A stretch of 64,000 nt of DNA from Lagopus muta. Its lineage: Eukaryota > Chordata > Aves > Galliformes > Phasianidae. Location of the stretch: contig NC_064433.1 of the NCBI RefSeq assembly GCF_023343835.1, positions 184,219,777 through 184,283,776 of the forward strand, in the 5' to 3' direction. The notes beneath the pieces are model-generated. The model did no database searches, was not told the DNA's origin, and worked only from the letters and a program-made list of their open reading frames with translations. The position numbers and the translations under genes are program-made. This document shows, in pieces, positions 37,966 through 49,205 of this stretch. Each line of letters begins with the position of its first letter. Within the stretch, counting starts at the first letter, position 1.

Positions 37966-39473
37966 GTATTTCCTCCTTCTCAGTGCAAAGAGCATTGCTT
38001 ATCCATATTTACACTACGTACACAATAGCACTAAACCGCTACCATCCCTAGAATAGAATCCCTACCATTTAGACAGGCTTCAACACATAATGGGTTGTCT
38101 GGTTTGGACAGAAACTCAATGGGTTTGATGTGAAAATGAGCTCGGTAGCTGTGTGCTATCCTTCTGCAGACATCACACTAATGACCCTGATTTGCTGAAA
38201 ACTGCAAGGATCTCTGGTATTTTCAAATGAATCTCAACACAAAACTGCTGCTAGAGATAAAGAGACAGCTGAGGCTTAGCTGCCAGTAATGCTTCACAGA
38301 ACCAATCACACCATGGCCACCACTGTAGCACGATGTCCGGAGAAATGCAGTTCCTAGAAGCATCGATAGTTCCAGCGCAGGAAGGAAAGTAAATCACAGC
38401 CATTTTTAACATGATACTGAAGGTTTTTCCGAGCACCATCTTGTAGTGAGACCTAGCTCTGGCGTTTTGCCGCTACAGAGGTTGGAGATTGGCACACATA
38501 TTTGTGTGTTCAGCCTAGGAAATCAGACTCATGAATCTCAGTGCTCTAAGGACATTTTGACATTTTGTCTGGGGACCCTGCCTGGAGAACCATTTATTAA
38601 ACAAATCTGGTTGGCATTTATTATAGCAGCATGTTTTCCCAAACTTGCTTGATTATACTTCTGCCTTGGATCAGCTATGATAATATTTATTCCAAACGGG
38701 TCTCATTAGTTGCAAAGCAGGAAATTATTGCTAAATTAACTGGCTCAAAATATTAGTTCTGTATATACTTATCCATGGAGTTACTTTTAAAAATTCTTGG
38801 GTTCAAGTAAGTATAAACTTTTTCATGAATTAAATGATGATCCCATTTTAGTTCCTCAGTCTTTTGGGTCTGCCATTATTTAGGACCTGACAGTATGCTT
38901 GCTGAAGTTGCAGTTCCATTATCTTGGATGGACTTTTTAGATCAGGCTGCTGATGGTGAATTTATTTGAGATAACGTTATGTGCAAAGGAGAATAAATGT
39001 TGCAAAGAGACTAGAGGTTAATTTTACCTGTTTGCAAAGCTGTCGCTTAGTCTTCAAAGCAGAAAGAGATCAAGCAAGATTTTCAGAATGAAAAAAGGCA
39101 ATGGAGGATTTTGGAATAAAATTTAACTTGGTAACTTCTTGTGAAGGTTTAGAAATTTTAATATAGCATTTTCAGCTCTCTCCTTCCAGTCCTTCTCAGG
39201 CCATGTTTACCTCAATAACACCCAGTGCATTGAAGGGCATGTAGTTGGAGGACTCTACAAATTTCCAATGTTTTTTGTGTTCATTCACAATCACCCATGA
39301 TTAGTTCTTTACACACCCGTGATACACTAATCACTCCTGCAACTGTCTAGGCAATAAGCCTTTTTTTCCCTATGTATGGTCATTGTAAAGTATGTAGCTT
39401 TTCTTATTTGAATCATTTCCTGTAGAATGATGAGGTCAAATGTCAGACATATTCTCAGAGATATTATTTATCA
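37966..39473. other. Unique AT-rich intergenic sequence
   Basis: No repeat or gene recognised. Confidence 0.5.
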
Positions 39474-39920
39474 CTGAATCATAGAATGGCTCAGGTTGGA
39501 GAGGACCTCAAAGCCCACCCAGCCCCAATCCCTGCCATGGGCTGTTTGCTCCCCCTCAGTCCAGGCTGCCCAGGGCCCATCCAGCCTGGCCTTGAGGACC
39601 TCCAGGGATGGGGCACCACAGCTCTCTGGGCAGCTGTGCCAGGGCCTCACCACACTCTACGTAAAAAATTTATTCTTAACATCCAACTTAAATGCCCTCT
39701 CTTTTACCTTTAAGTAATTCCCCCTTGTCTTATTGCAATGAGAATGCATAAAAGGTCAGTCCCCTTCCTGCCTGTAAGCTCCCTTCAAGTACTGGAAAGC
39801 TGTGAGGAGGGCTCCACAGAGCCTTCTCTTCTCCAAACTAAACAAGCACGTGTCCCTCGACCTTTCTTTCTAGGAGAGGTGCTCCAGCCCTTTGATCATC
39901 TTTGTGACCCTCCTTTGGAA
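39474..39920 (-). mobile_element. CR1 LINE, 3' part
   Basis: Antisense copy of the same subfamily as 8526 and 42259 (CAGCTCTCTGGGCAGCTGTG), from tail to the ATCTTTGTGACCCTCCTTTG block. Confidence 0.93.
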
Positions 39921-40795
39921 GTAAATTAACTGAATTGAACTAAATTGTTAGTTATAAGGGAAATACAAAACTTCCCCAGATCACTACTCAGTAAAGATCC
40001 AGAATACTCTGGATAGCTCCAGAATAGCAAAAAAAATAAGACATTAAATCTAAATTCAAATTTTACTACACATCTACCAACTCAGGAGAGAGGAAGATAC
40101 TTACATGCAATGGCTCCAAATCTGGGTAGGACTTCTGGGCTCTGCAGGCTGCTTGTTTCGAAAAAAAATCAGATTTCTGAAACCCGCAGCAAAAGGAAGT
40201 TGTTTAGAGAAGCTCCCTAAACTCTGTATTTATGTGTGTGGGAGGTCATTATTTAAACTTTCAATCTGTCTCTTTTATTTTCCCATTGTATGGATGTATC
40301 TAAGGGCTATGTCTTTATCACCACGTTAAGCACATTCTCTAGCACTTGGGCCAACTTTCAAACTCTTTTTCCTCCCAAATAGAGTGACTATTTAATTGAG
40401 AATGGCCTGTGCCAAGTCCTTAATTATGCCTGGGAGTTGTTTAGGAAACTTTAAGCGTGAAAATACCCCAGGCACTATCCTAAGAAATAAATAGTATAAA
40501 TGATAATTTGCTAGTGTCTAAGACTGTGTGCTAGCACCGTTTAATTTACTGTTACTGCTTATTGTAGTACATGCTGATAATACAAAGTACTTCAGATGAT
40601 AGCAATGCAAGCCATGCTTAGATGAGAAATATAATTCAGAGATTCATTGGGATAAACACAAAGGGAGCTATTTCCTATTTAAAAACTAGACATATTGAAA
40701 TAGATATATATTAGTTATCCATGTTAGTATTAGTTCTGCCTGCTACACTTCTCGAGGGTGAATGATGACCATTCACAGATGGCCAATAAAAGTTA
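39921..40795. other. Unique AT-rich intergenic sequence
   Basis: No repeat or gene recognised. Confidence 0.5.
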
Positions 40796-41980
40796 CAGAA
40801 TCACAGAATCACCAAGGATGAAGAAGACCTACAAGATCACCCAGTCCGACCATCCACCCATCACCAATAGTTCTCACTACACCATGTCCCTCAACACAGA
40901 ATCCAAACGTTCCTTAAACACCTCCAGGGTCGGTGACTCCACCACCTCCCTGGGCAGCCCATTACACTGCCTGACCACTCTTTCAGAAAAGTAGCATTTC
41001 CGAACGTCCAGCCTAAATCTCCCCTGGCGCAGCTTGAAGCCATTCCCTCTAGTGCTATCACCAGTTACATGAGAGAAGAGGCCGACCCCCAGCTCACTGC
41101 AACCTCCCTTCAGGTAGTTATAGAGAGCAATCAGATCTCCCCTGAGCCTCTTCTCCAGGCTGAACAATCCCAGCTCCTTCAGCCACTCATCAGCCCTGTG
41201 CTCCAGACCCCTCACCAGCTTTGTTGCCCTTTTTGAACCCGCTCCAGGGGTCTTTCTTGCAGTGAGGTGCCCAAAACTGGACACAGAACTCAAGGTGCAG
41301 CCTCACCAGAGCTGAGTGCAGGGGGACAATGACTTCTGTGTTCCTGCTGGCAGCACCGTTCCTGATGCAAGCCAGGATGCCATTGGCCTTCTTGGCCACC
41401 TGGGCACACTGTCGGCTCATGTTCAGCCAAGCATCAATCAATACCCCCAGGTCCATTTCCTCTACACAGTCTTCCAGCCACTCCACGCAAAGCCTGTAAC
41501 GTTGCCTGGGGTTGTTGTAGCCAAAGTGCAGGACCCAGCATTTGGCCTTGAACCTCATCAGTTGTTGAACCTCATCCCATTGGCTTCAGCCCAGCTCTCC
41601 AGCCTGTCCAGATCCCTCTGTAGGGCCTCACTACCTCCAGGCAGATCCACACTTCCAGCCAACTTGGTGTCATCTGCGAATTTACTGAGGGTGCACTCAA
41701 TGCCCTCATCCAGGTCATCAATAAAGATATTGAAGAGGACAGGCCCCAGCACCAACCCCTGGGGAACACCACTCTTGACTGGTCGCCAGCTGGATTTAGC
41801 TGCATTCTCTACCACCCTCTGGGCCTGGCCCTCCAGCCAGTTCCTTATCCAGCCAAGAACGTAGCAGTCCAAGGCACAGGCTGCCAGCTTCTGCAGGAGA
41901 ATACTGTGGGAGACAGCGTCAAAGGCTTTGCTGAAGTAGACTACGTCACGAGCCTTTCCCTTGTCCACCAGACGGGGGGG
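40796..41980 (-). mobile_element. CR1 LINE, about 1.2 kb, with large reverse-transcriptase remnant
   Basis: Read on the - strand, the copy runs from reverse-transcriptase motif A to the CR1 tail. The segment 41558-42022 is open for 154 codons and includes [19 protein letters not shown] and motif C FADD (41669-41680). Motif A reads VVYFSKAF where the family has VVYLDFSKAF, so two codons including the catalytic Asp are missing. Two further frame changes occur toward the C-terminus. CR1 similarity ends at about 41980, marking the 5' truncation. Inactive but little diverged. Confidence 0.95.
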
Positions 41981-42258
41981 AGCTTTCTGTTTTAACAGTG
42001 GCAGTGAGAAGTTCAAGAACACAGCTTCCTTGCAAGGCTCAAAATCCTGGAAGCAACAAAAAAGATCTACAGTTAGATTTACTTATTTCTATTTAAATCT
42101 TGTTTTCCAGCTCCTGTGAAGATAAATGGAAGAAACAACAGTATTTCAATTAGGTTTATTGATACATAGCAAAGTTCTGTATAAACTTCTAAGAAACTAG
42201 GCTACTGTGTTTAACTGCACACTGAAGTTATCCTTTTACTTCTAATTGTTCACCACAA

Positions 42259-42615
42259 AGAATCATAGAACCATTAAATGGTTTGGGTTGAAAGGGAGCT
42301 CAAATCCCACCCAGCCCCAACCCCTGCCATGGGCTGGTTGCCCCCCACCAGCTCAGGCTGCCCAGGGCCTATTCAACCTGGCCTTGAGCACCTCCAGGGA
42401 TGGGACAGCACAGCTCTCTGGGCAGCTGGGCCAGGGCTGTAAATCTTTTCCCCTGACGGCTGTTGTAAATCTCACCTCTTTTTGTTTAAAACCATTCCCC
42501 CTTATTGTCCACCCCATGTAAAAAGTTGTTTTCCATCCTGTTTATAAGTTCCCTTTAAGAACTGGAAGGCTACATTGAGGTGTCCCCAGAACCTTTTTTG
42601 TCCAGACAGAGCATG
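42259..42615 (-). mobile_element. CR1 LINE, 3' part
   Basis: Antisense copy (CCAACCCCTGCCATGGGCTG, then CACCTCCAGGGATGGGACAG), with a small deletion in the ORF2/3' UTR junction region. Confidence 0.92.
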
Positions 42616-43084
42616 CTCACTTAGCTATAGGATAACAATCTAATTGGCACTTCTACTTAAAATCACTTGGCTTACAAAGTACTTAGCTGCTCAGTACATT
42701 AATATAAAAAAAAAAAAATATCAGTGTTAAAAAAACAATGATTGTAAAAACGAATGTAGCCACTAGATGGGGAACAAGATCTGGTTAGAGAATGAGAGCA
42801 TCAGCCTGGATGAACTTGAGGAACTCTCATCAGCTGCGACCTGCCAGCCTTCAGCTGATCACTAATACTTCAATAATGTATCTCACTAATGCATCTCAAC
42901 ACTTCTATAGGCATAGACAAGTAGGCTGTTCAATGAACTGGAAAGTTTTTTTTCTTCTCTCTTTTTTGTTTTGTTATGATTTGGGAATGGTGTTGATGAA
43001 ATGGTGAGAGAGAGGAGTATTTTAAAATAACTGTGATAATTCCTTGCCTTTCGATGGCTTTGCCGTATGAAATGATTGAAAGGT
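42616..43084. other. Unique AT-rich intergenic sequence
   Basis: An A-run lies at about 42709-42719. No gene recognised. Confidence 0.5.
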
Positions 43085-43735
43085 GGGCCCTTGCGAACCT
43101 ACTGAGGTTTAACAAAGCAGAGTGCAAGGTTTTGCATTTGGATTGAGGTAATCCCAGATATGTATACTGTTGCTAACCTCCATGCAATCCCAGCCTGGTC
43201 CACAACACCTTATCAGCAGCCCTCCTGTCTGCACCCCCACCTGGCACAGGGACATGAGAGATGTACACCATAAAGCGTAGCTCAAGTGCTGTGCAACACC
43301 TACCTACATACCACGACACGCGACCGCCCCGTGAACCTGTTGACCCATCAAGTACCACCCAGAACCACCCCCTGTAACTACCGCCCACCTTAGCCCAAGT
43401 AGCACCCACACAGAGTACTGCCACATATACAGACAGGGAGAAGAACTCCTTGAGAGTGGGCCGGCTGAGAAGGACTTGGGTTGATTAAAAACTTAACGTG
43501 AGCCGGCAGTGTGCGCTTGCATCCTGGAAGGCCAATGGTATCCTGGGTTCCATAAGGAGAGGGCAAGGCAGGGCAAGGGAGATGATTGCCCCCTTCTAGC
43601 CAACCCTTGTGAAGTCCTCCCCATGTCCTGCATCCAAGTCAGGGGTCCTCAAAACAGGAAAAATATGGAGCTTTTGGAGAGGGTCCAGAGGAGGGCCAAG
43701 AAGATATTCCAAGGGCTTGTAGGTTTGTTGCAAAG
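43085..43735 (+). mobile_element. CR1 LINE ORF2 fragment split by an LTR-like insertion
   Basis: The left part (43085-43167) matches the ORF2 AACCTACTGAGGTTTAACAA block. After the 258-bp insertion the right part (43426-43735) continues with GAGAAGGACTTGGG and GCCAATGGTATCCTGGG. CR1 similarity stops near 43735 without reaching the 3' UTR or tail, so the 3' end has been lost. Confidence 0.9.
43168..43425. mobile_element. Solo-LTR-like insertion (258 bp) with TATAC target duplication
   Basis: The sequence begins TGTTGC, ends GCCACA and is flanked on both sides by TATAC (43163-43167 and 43426-43430). Removing it together with one TATAC rejoins the two halves of a + strand CR1 without a gap. TG...CA ends with a 5-bp duplication fit a solo LTR of an endogenous retrovirus. 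There is no internal retroviral region. A clear AATAAA was not seen on either strand, so orientation is undecided. It is C-rich on the + strand. Confidence 0.75.
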
Positions 43736-46700
43736 ATTGGATACAGGCTTGTTTTTAGCACAGTATTCTTAGAAATGGTGTGATTTGTAATCTTTGCTGC
43801 CATTAGAAAGTTCAACCAAATTTGGACCAGAGGGTTAGTGACCTCAAATATAGGAAATTTCTTCCAGAAGAGAAGACAGACCAATAACACTGTCTATGTT
43901 GTCAGTGCTTGTCCTGTGAATCATACCAGGAGGTACAGGCTAGCCAGCTCCAGTGTAGCAGATGGACACAGAAACAGAGGTCAGAGACTCCTGCATCCAC
44001 CTGCCTTTTTTGTAATGCCTTGCTCTGTAACACCAGTCTCGGTGGTAGTCAGACCAATGACAGTCACTAGGGAAAATAAGAGTTATTTTTACCTTGGCCT
44101 CTTCAGGCAAATTAAAATAGTATGAAAATAAAGATATTAGCAACTGACATTTTTCAATTGCTGGATCTGGTAGCACAGCAATGGGAGATTTTGGGGAAAA
44201 CATGAATGTGATTAAGGCTGTTTACATAGGAAGGGAGAGGCCAAAGCAGAGAAGGCCAAATACATATGGGCTATGTGATGATCCCAAATCATTCCTACAG
44301 AGTACAATAAATATAAAGAGGATTTACAAGGGAGAGAGGAAAGGGTATCTTTTTTCCACATCTATGTATACGAGGGTCCTCCAAGAACACTCCTGTGTTA
44401 CCTTCACAGACAGTCATGTAACAGGGGTGGTCACCTCCTCCCCAGATATCACATAGTGAGGGGACACCAGCTCCTTTGGGACATCACAGTGCATCACATG
44501 CAGTTGCAGAGGAAAAGAGGTGTTCAGTGTACTGATAAAGGAAATGCCAAGTAAGTTAAATATTCCAGAAGACAACAACTGTTAGTGCATTATTCTGTTC
44601 TGCTAAATTTATGAAGTTTGGAATACACATTTTTATGCAACTGACATCCAATAATAAGTATTCTAGCAAGAAACAGATTTTTAGGATGAACAATATTTGT
44701 AAAGATGTAGGACGATTTATTTCTAATTAGAGTGTAGCACCAGTTCTTTGTGAATGGAAGACACAATTTCATTGTGTTTACGTTGAAAACTGAAATGATG
44801 GCTGTTCACTTGTGACATTTCACAAACTGAATGAGCTGCCTAGAAAGTCGAAACTGTATGAATTTTCCATTGCTCTCCTTTTCCCACTCTCCCTTCTCCA
44901 CTTCCATTCATTCTGTTCTGGCTACCAGTATTTCATAAATACCTTTGATGCCTTTTTGACATTTTTTGGAGATAATATTTACTTCAGCATAGCTTTATTG
45001 ATTCTGTGAGGTTTAACTTCATCTCACGCTATCATTAGTGTAGGAGGACACAAAAAATTGATCAGCATGACATTAAGAAAGGCTTCTACAGGCATCTTCA
45101 GTTTTTAAAAATAATACCAATACAAGAGTACAATCCTGGATTGAGGTTAGCACAAGGAAGTGGTTAGTTTGGCTTGGCAGTCACAAGAACCAAGTTGTAA
45201 AAGCCGTTAACCAATTTCCATGGCCTTTTTTCCCTTCCTAGAATCTGAATCAATGCTTAAACACTGATGGACAGAAGTCACACACAAGGAAAATAAATGG
45301 CGCTATTCTCGATTTCCATGGCTAGAGTGCAGTAGTCCAGATGTCTTATTGCTTGCTCACAGATTTAATATATTATGCAGGCAGAAACAAGTCATCGGTC
45401 ATTTTCTGAATTACCTATATTGGGTCTGGCTATAAAGACAGTGTGTGTGATTGATTATTATCTTGTTTAATAGAAGGGCTCCTGTGGATAGAAAGACAGC
45501 TTCTAAATGCTTCCTGAAGATGAGATGTTGACCTGAATTTCTAAAATAAGTGCCAAATGGTAGACATTTTAGTTTTCACTGAGCATTGAATAAAGCTAGG
45601 AGCAGATGAAGAGGAGCTGGATCATCACGTTCACTGAACAAATCAGTACTATTGCGAGTCTTGCACATACACACCAATTGCAAGTTCCAGAATGATGTAC
45701 TACTGATCCTGGGAAAATTCGATAGGCGTATTTACCATAGAGCTCAGCTGTCTGATGATTATGAATTTCCTAGGAGCTTTCTGGCCCCTCCTAGTATTTT
45801 TTTTTCTCGTTTGATTGAACTGAATTAAATGATAATGTTCTGTGTAGCTATTGCTCTGATTTCTATAACCAACATTTCCTACAGCTTTAACAAATATTTT
45901 CAGTAACAACTTTTTACTATTGGCTAGATATGATTTTACAGTATCCTATAACTAGTTTTGCTTCTGGAAGCTCAGGGAGGCAGATAACCCTCCCCTCATC
46001 ACACTCCACTTTGAACACTGCTTCAGAGGAACACAAAGGCCACAAAAGCTGCTGAAGGAAGAATTCCCACAAGATGCATGAAACGAATCCCCACAGTGTG
46101 TGAGGTGGTGTGGATTTTCAGTTGCTCTGAGCTGCAGTTCTCTGGAGGTTTTCTTAAATTAGAGCAGTCTCTGGGAGTAATGCCTCATGCCTTAGGCTAT
46201 GCTAGTTCCCAAATCAGATGTGAATCTGACAGCCACTCTAGCGCTGTGCTGGTGGGTCACGTCTTTTTTGTGGTATCACAGCCAGTGCCTTCAAAAGAGA
46301 TCTGGGCTTATGTACTGCCTAGATGTGAAAACCAGGAATAGTAGAATTCTCTTATAACAGGGAGAGAGATTTACCTTACAACACCACAATTCTTATCCCT
46401 TACTCAGCCATTTACTTTCCATTCTTGTGCATGTATTAAATGCTCAGAAAACATTGTATCTGGAGGTGTGGGTGGCCTGAAAGTGCAAAGGCTGCTCGGG
46501 ATAGTGGTGGGGGGCTATGGAAACGGAGGGAGCCAGACCTCAGTTGACTCATTCTTGTCATCAATGTTTTTTGGGAGCAGGCTTGAAGAGAACTGTCCCT
46601 TGAACAGTGCCTGGACATATTCTTGGAGAAATCTGGTTAGATATCCAGAACATGGGTGTTCCCCTGAACAGTGTAGCACAAGACACAACTGACCATATGC

Positions 46701-47689
46701 TGGTGACAGATGGCAAGACCTAATGGCCATGTGCAGTACTTTACCCACCTAGGTAATTTAATAAACATTATGGTAGGTCCACACTGATGCTTAGACTAAT
46801 CTGTGTTATATCCATAGAACATCCACAGGCTTCACTATTCTTCAGCTTCTAACATAGATGAATTGAGCTGCATAATATGGAAAAGCATTATAAATCTGAG
46901 ACACTATCCAAAATGATCATATGATCTTCTTTAGTGTGGCTTAGTAAGTTTGTCATGCATTACATTTGGATTTCTTTATTTTAAATATTTGAGAGTAGTG
47001 ATACATGATCTGACAAAGATTTGTTTGTATCTAAACATCTGTGGTATTATGGCAGGTGATCTGCTTATTGAAGAGATGCTGCACTTTGACTCTGAACAGT
47101 AGTGAAAGGAAGTTGACACTGGCAGCCCATTAAATTAAACAATTAAAGAAAGCATTGATATTGGCAAAACTTGACTGACAAGTCCCTTATGAAGATCCAT
47201 ATGCAAATACAGATCTTTTATTTTCATTAAGTGACAGAAAAATATTTTACTTGTGCCTTGTGACAATGAGTCATGTTGGGAAACATCCTGCTAGCTTTCT
47301 CACATGTTTCTGATGTTTGAATGGTGCTGAGGATTTCTGTTTGAAGTATGAACCACCAACAGCTCTTGTGACAGCTGCAGCATCTTCTGTAATCATATTT
47401 ATTCTTCATCAAAGCTTAAAAAGAATCAACACAGTCCAGGCTTTTTACACTTGGTTACAAAACAGCCAAATTTTACAGATTCTAGAGGGACTCATCTAAA
47501 ATTTCTTTTTCATCACATCTGTAGCAATCAAATCTGTGAACAGTAATTTTGGAGTTTTAAGCATAGCTGTTGAGCACAGTGGTCCCTTTAAGATTTGTTT
47601 TCTTAAGCAGTGACATTGAAAACACGCGTTCTTCAGCTACATACCTCATGAACAACCTCAGGACATGCTACGTGCCACCCAGCTGAAAG
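43736..47689. other. Unique intergenic sequence, about 4 kb
   Basis: No known repeat, exon or RNA gene was recognised. Frames of 80-95 codons between 43.8 and 44.5 kb have no recognisable similarity and no splice support. Confidence 0.45.
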
Positions 47690-48226
47690 CAGCCCATCAA
47701 AAAAACACCTAGGGCTCCTGGTGGACATCAAGAATGTGAACGAGCAATGTGTCCTCGCTGCTAAGAAGGCAAGTAGTACTCTGGGCAGCATTTTACAAAG
47801 CATCATGACCAGCAGGTCAGGAAAAGTGATCTTTCCTCTCTATTCAGCACTGGTGAAGCCAGTCTCATGTTCAGTTCTGGGCCACCCAGTATTAGAGAGA
47901 CCTAGACAGACCAGAGAGTCCAACGAAAGGCTACAAAGATGATAAAGAGCTGGAGAATCAACTCTGTGAGGAGATGCTGAAAGGGTTGGGGCTGATCAGC
48001 CTGGAGGAGGCTTAGTGGGATTTCATCAATACAAAGCAGACAGAGCCAAGCTCTTGTCAGTGGTGCCCAGTGCCAGGACAAGAGGCAATGGGAACAAACT
48101 GCTGCACAGGAGATTCTATCTGAACACCTGTCTCACTCCAATTTATAGGAGGCACAGGAGGTTCTTTGATATATTTATACCCAGTGTGAGATTAAGAAGC
48201 AACGGTTCAAATGTTGGTCCGCCTTG

Positions 48227-48232
48227 TTTATT
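48227..48232 (-). terminator. AATAAA polyadenylation signal of the 868-bp LTR
   Basis: AATAAA on the - strand, about 98 bases before the 3' end of the LTR. It fits the R/U5 boundary of a retroviral LTR. Confidence 0.6.
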
Positions 48233-48678
48233 ACAAATCTCAATCAAGGCGATGGGGAAAGGGAAGACAAACACTATTATGAATCAGGTGATGAGGAAGG
48301 GAAGGTGGGTGATAGACAAGATAGGAAAAAAGCAAGAATTGTGTAAAGTGGGGATAGTCTGCAGGATGAGTCTGGGAGGAAGAAGGAGGACTCAGGTCCA
48401 GGAGAGTCTGTCAGCATGCAGGCATTCTGTAGTGAGAGAGCTGATGGCAGACACCTTTGTTCTTCTTCAGCATGCAGGCACCATGTCGTGAGGAATCTGT
48501 TGTCAGAAACCCTTTGGGAGGGAGCAGCAGCATGGCTGGCCTTAGGCAGCAAGAGGCTGCAGCGACAGAGTAGGTCCAGGAGGAAGAGGGGCAGGACGTG
48601 AATCTTCTCATGGCCGTAAAGCTTCTTCTTCATGAGGAATCTGTTCCCAGAAACCTAAACCTCATGACTGTAGGTCCC

Positions 48679-48688
48679 CTTTTTATCC
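48679..48688 (-). promoter_or_regulatory. TATA-like box of the 868-bp LTR
   Basis: GGATAAAAAG on the - strand, between the U3 tandem repeats and the AATAAA. Its position within the LTR supports promoter use when the element was active. Confidence 0.5.
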
Positions 48689-48839
48689 TTCTTCTTCTGC
48701 CAGCATGGCATTCCTGGACACTTGGGTAAGAGTCATGTGCAGTACCCCCTGAGAGGATGATCTCCCTGGAGATAAGCCCACACAAAAAACGGCTTCCTGG
48801 CCATTAATCTGCAGCTTATCTCTCTCGTTGCCCCTGGCC

Positions 48840-48963
48840 TTGTCCATCTGTGTCCCTCAGACAAAGGATTTTGCAACCCTTACCCAGGACTTGTCCATCT
48901 GTGTCCTCCAGACAAAAGATTTCTCAACCCTGGTCAAGGACTTGTTTGGATGCGTTCCTCAGC
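48840..48963 (-). repeat. 51-bp tandem repeats in the U3 of the 868-bp LTR
   Basis: Two adjacent 51-bp units (48840-48890 and 48891-48941), both opening TTGTCCATCTGTGTCC on the + strand, are followed by a decayed partial third unit. They lie on the U3 side of the TATA-like box. Tandem repeats there are typical of retroviral enhancers; the function here is inference. Confidence 0.8.
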
Positions 48964-49205
48964 AAGCTTTGAGGCATAGAAGAATAATCTCTTACAACAC
49001 CAGAAGCCCTTCTATGCTGTGCATGATGGAGCACTGGCACAGGCAGCCCAGAGAGGCTGTGAGGTCTCCTCCTTGGAGATCTTCCAAAACGGCTGGGGCA
49101 TTATTTTGGGCACCCTGCTTTTGCTGTCCTTGCTTGAGCAGGGGTTGGAGCAGGCAGAACCAGAGGTCCCTTCCCACCTCAACCATTCTCTGATTCTGTG
49201 AATCT

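Larger units (their letters stand above)
48129..48996 (-). mobile_element. Solo LTR (868 bp) of an endogenous retrovirus, minus orientation, with ACACC target duplication
   Basis: On the - strand it starts TGTAAGAG and ends TGAGACA. It is flanked by ACACC at 48124-48128 and 48997-49001, and excision restores a continuous + strand CR1. In minus orientation it has a TATA-like GGATAAAAAG (48679-48688), an AATAAA (48227-48232), and 51-bp tandem repeats upstream of the TATA-like box, the expected U3-R-U5 order. If transcription starts about 25-30 bases past the TATA-like box, R would be long, near 450 bp. No gag, pol or env sequence accompanies it. Confidence 0.85.
47690..49205 (+). mobile_element. 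CR1 LINE split by an 868-bp solo LTR
   Basis: The left part (47690-48128) covers the ORF2 C-terminal region (GGACATCAAGAATGTGAACG, then GGCAATGGGAACAAACTGCT). The right part (48997-49205) resumes exactly (AGAAGCCCTTCTATGCTGTG) and ends with the tail CCATTCTCTGATTCTGTGAA. The CR1 is older than the LTR that interrupts it. Confidence 0.93.

Noticed and set aside
41558..42022. 154-codon frame with reverse-transcriptase similarity, as a possible host gene
   Set aside because: It is CR1 ORF2, truncated at its 5' end, missing the motif A Asp and followed by frame changes and a CR1 tail. It is listed as a mobile element.
48828..49193. 121-codon + strand frame with a 17-residue repeat
   Set aside because: It crosses the LTR boundary into CR1, and the peptide repeat simply reflects the 51-bp DNA repeats of the LTR U3.
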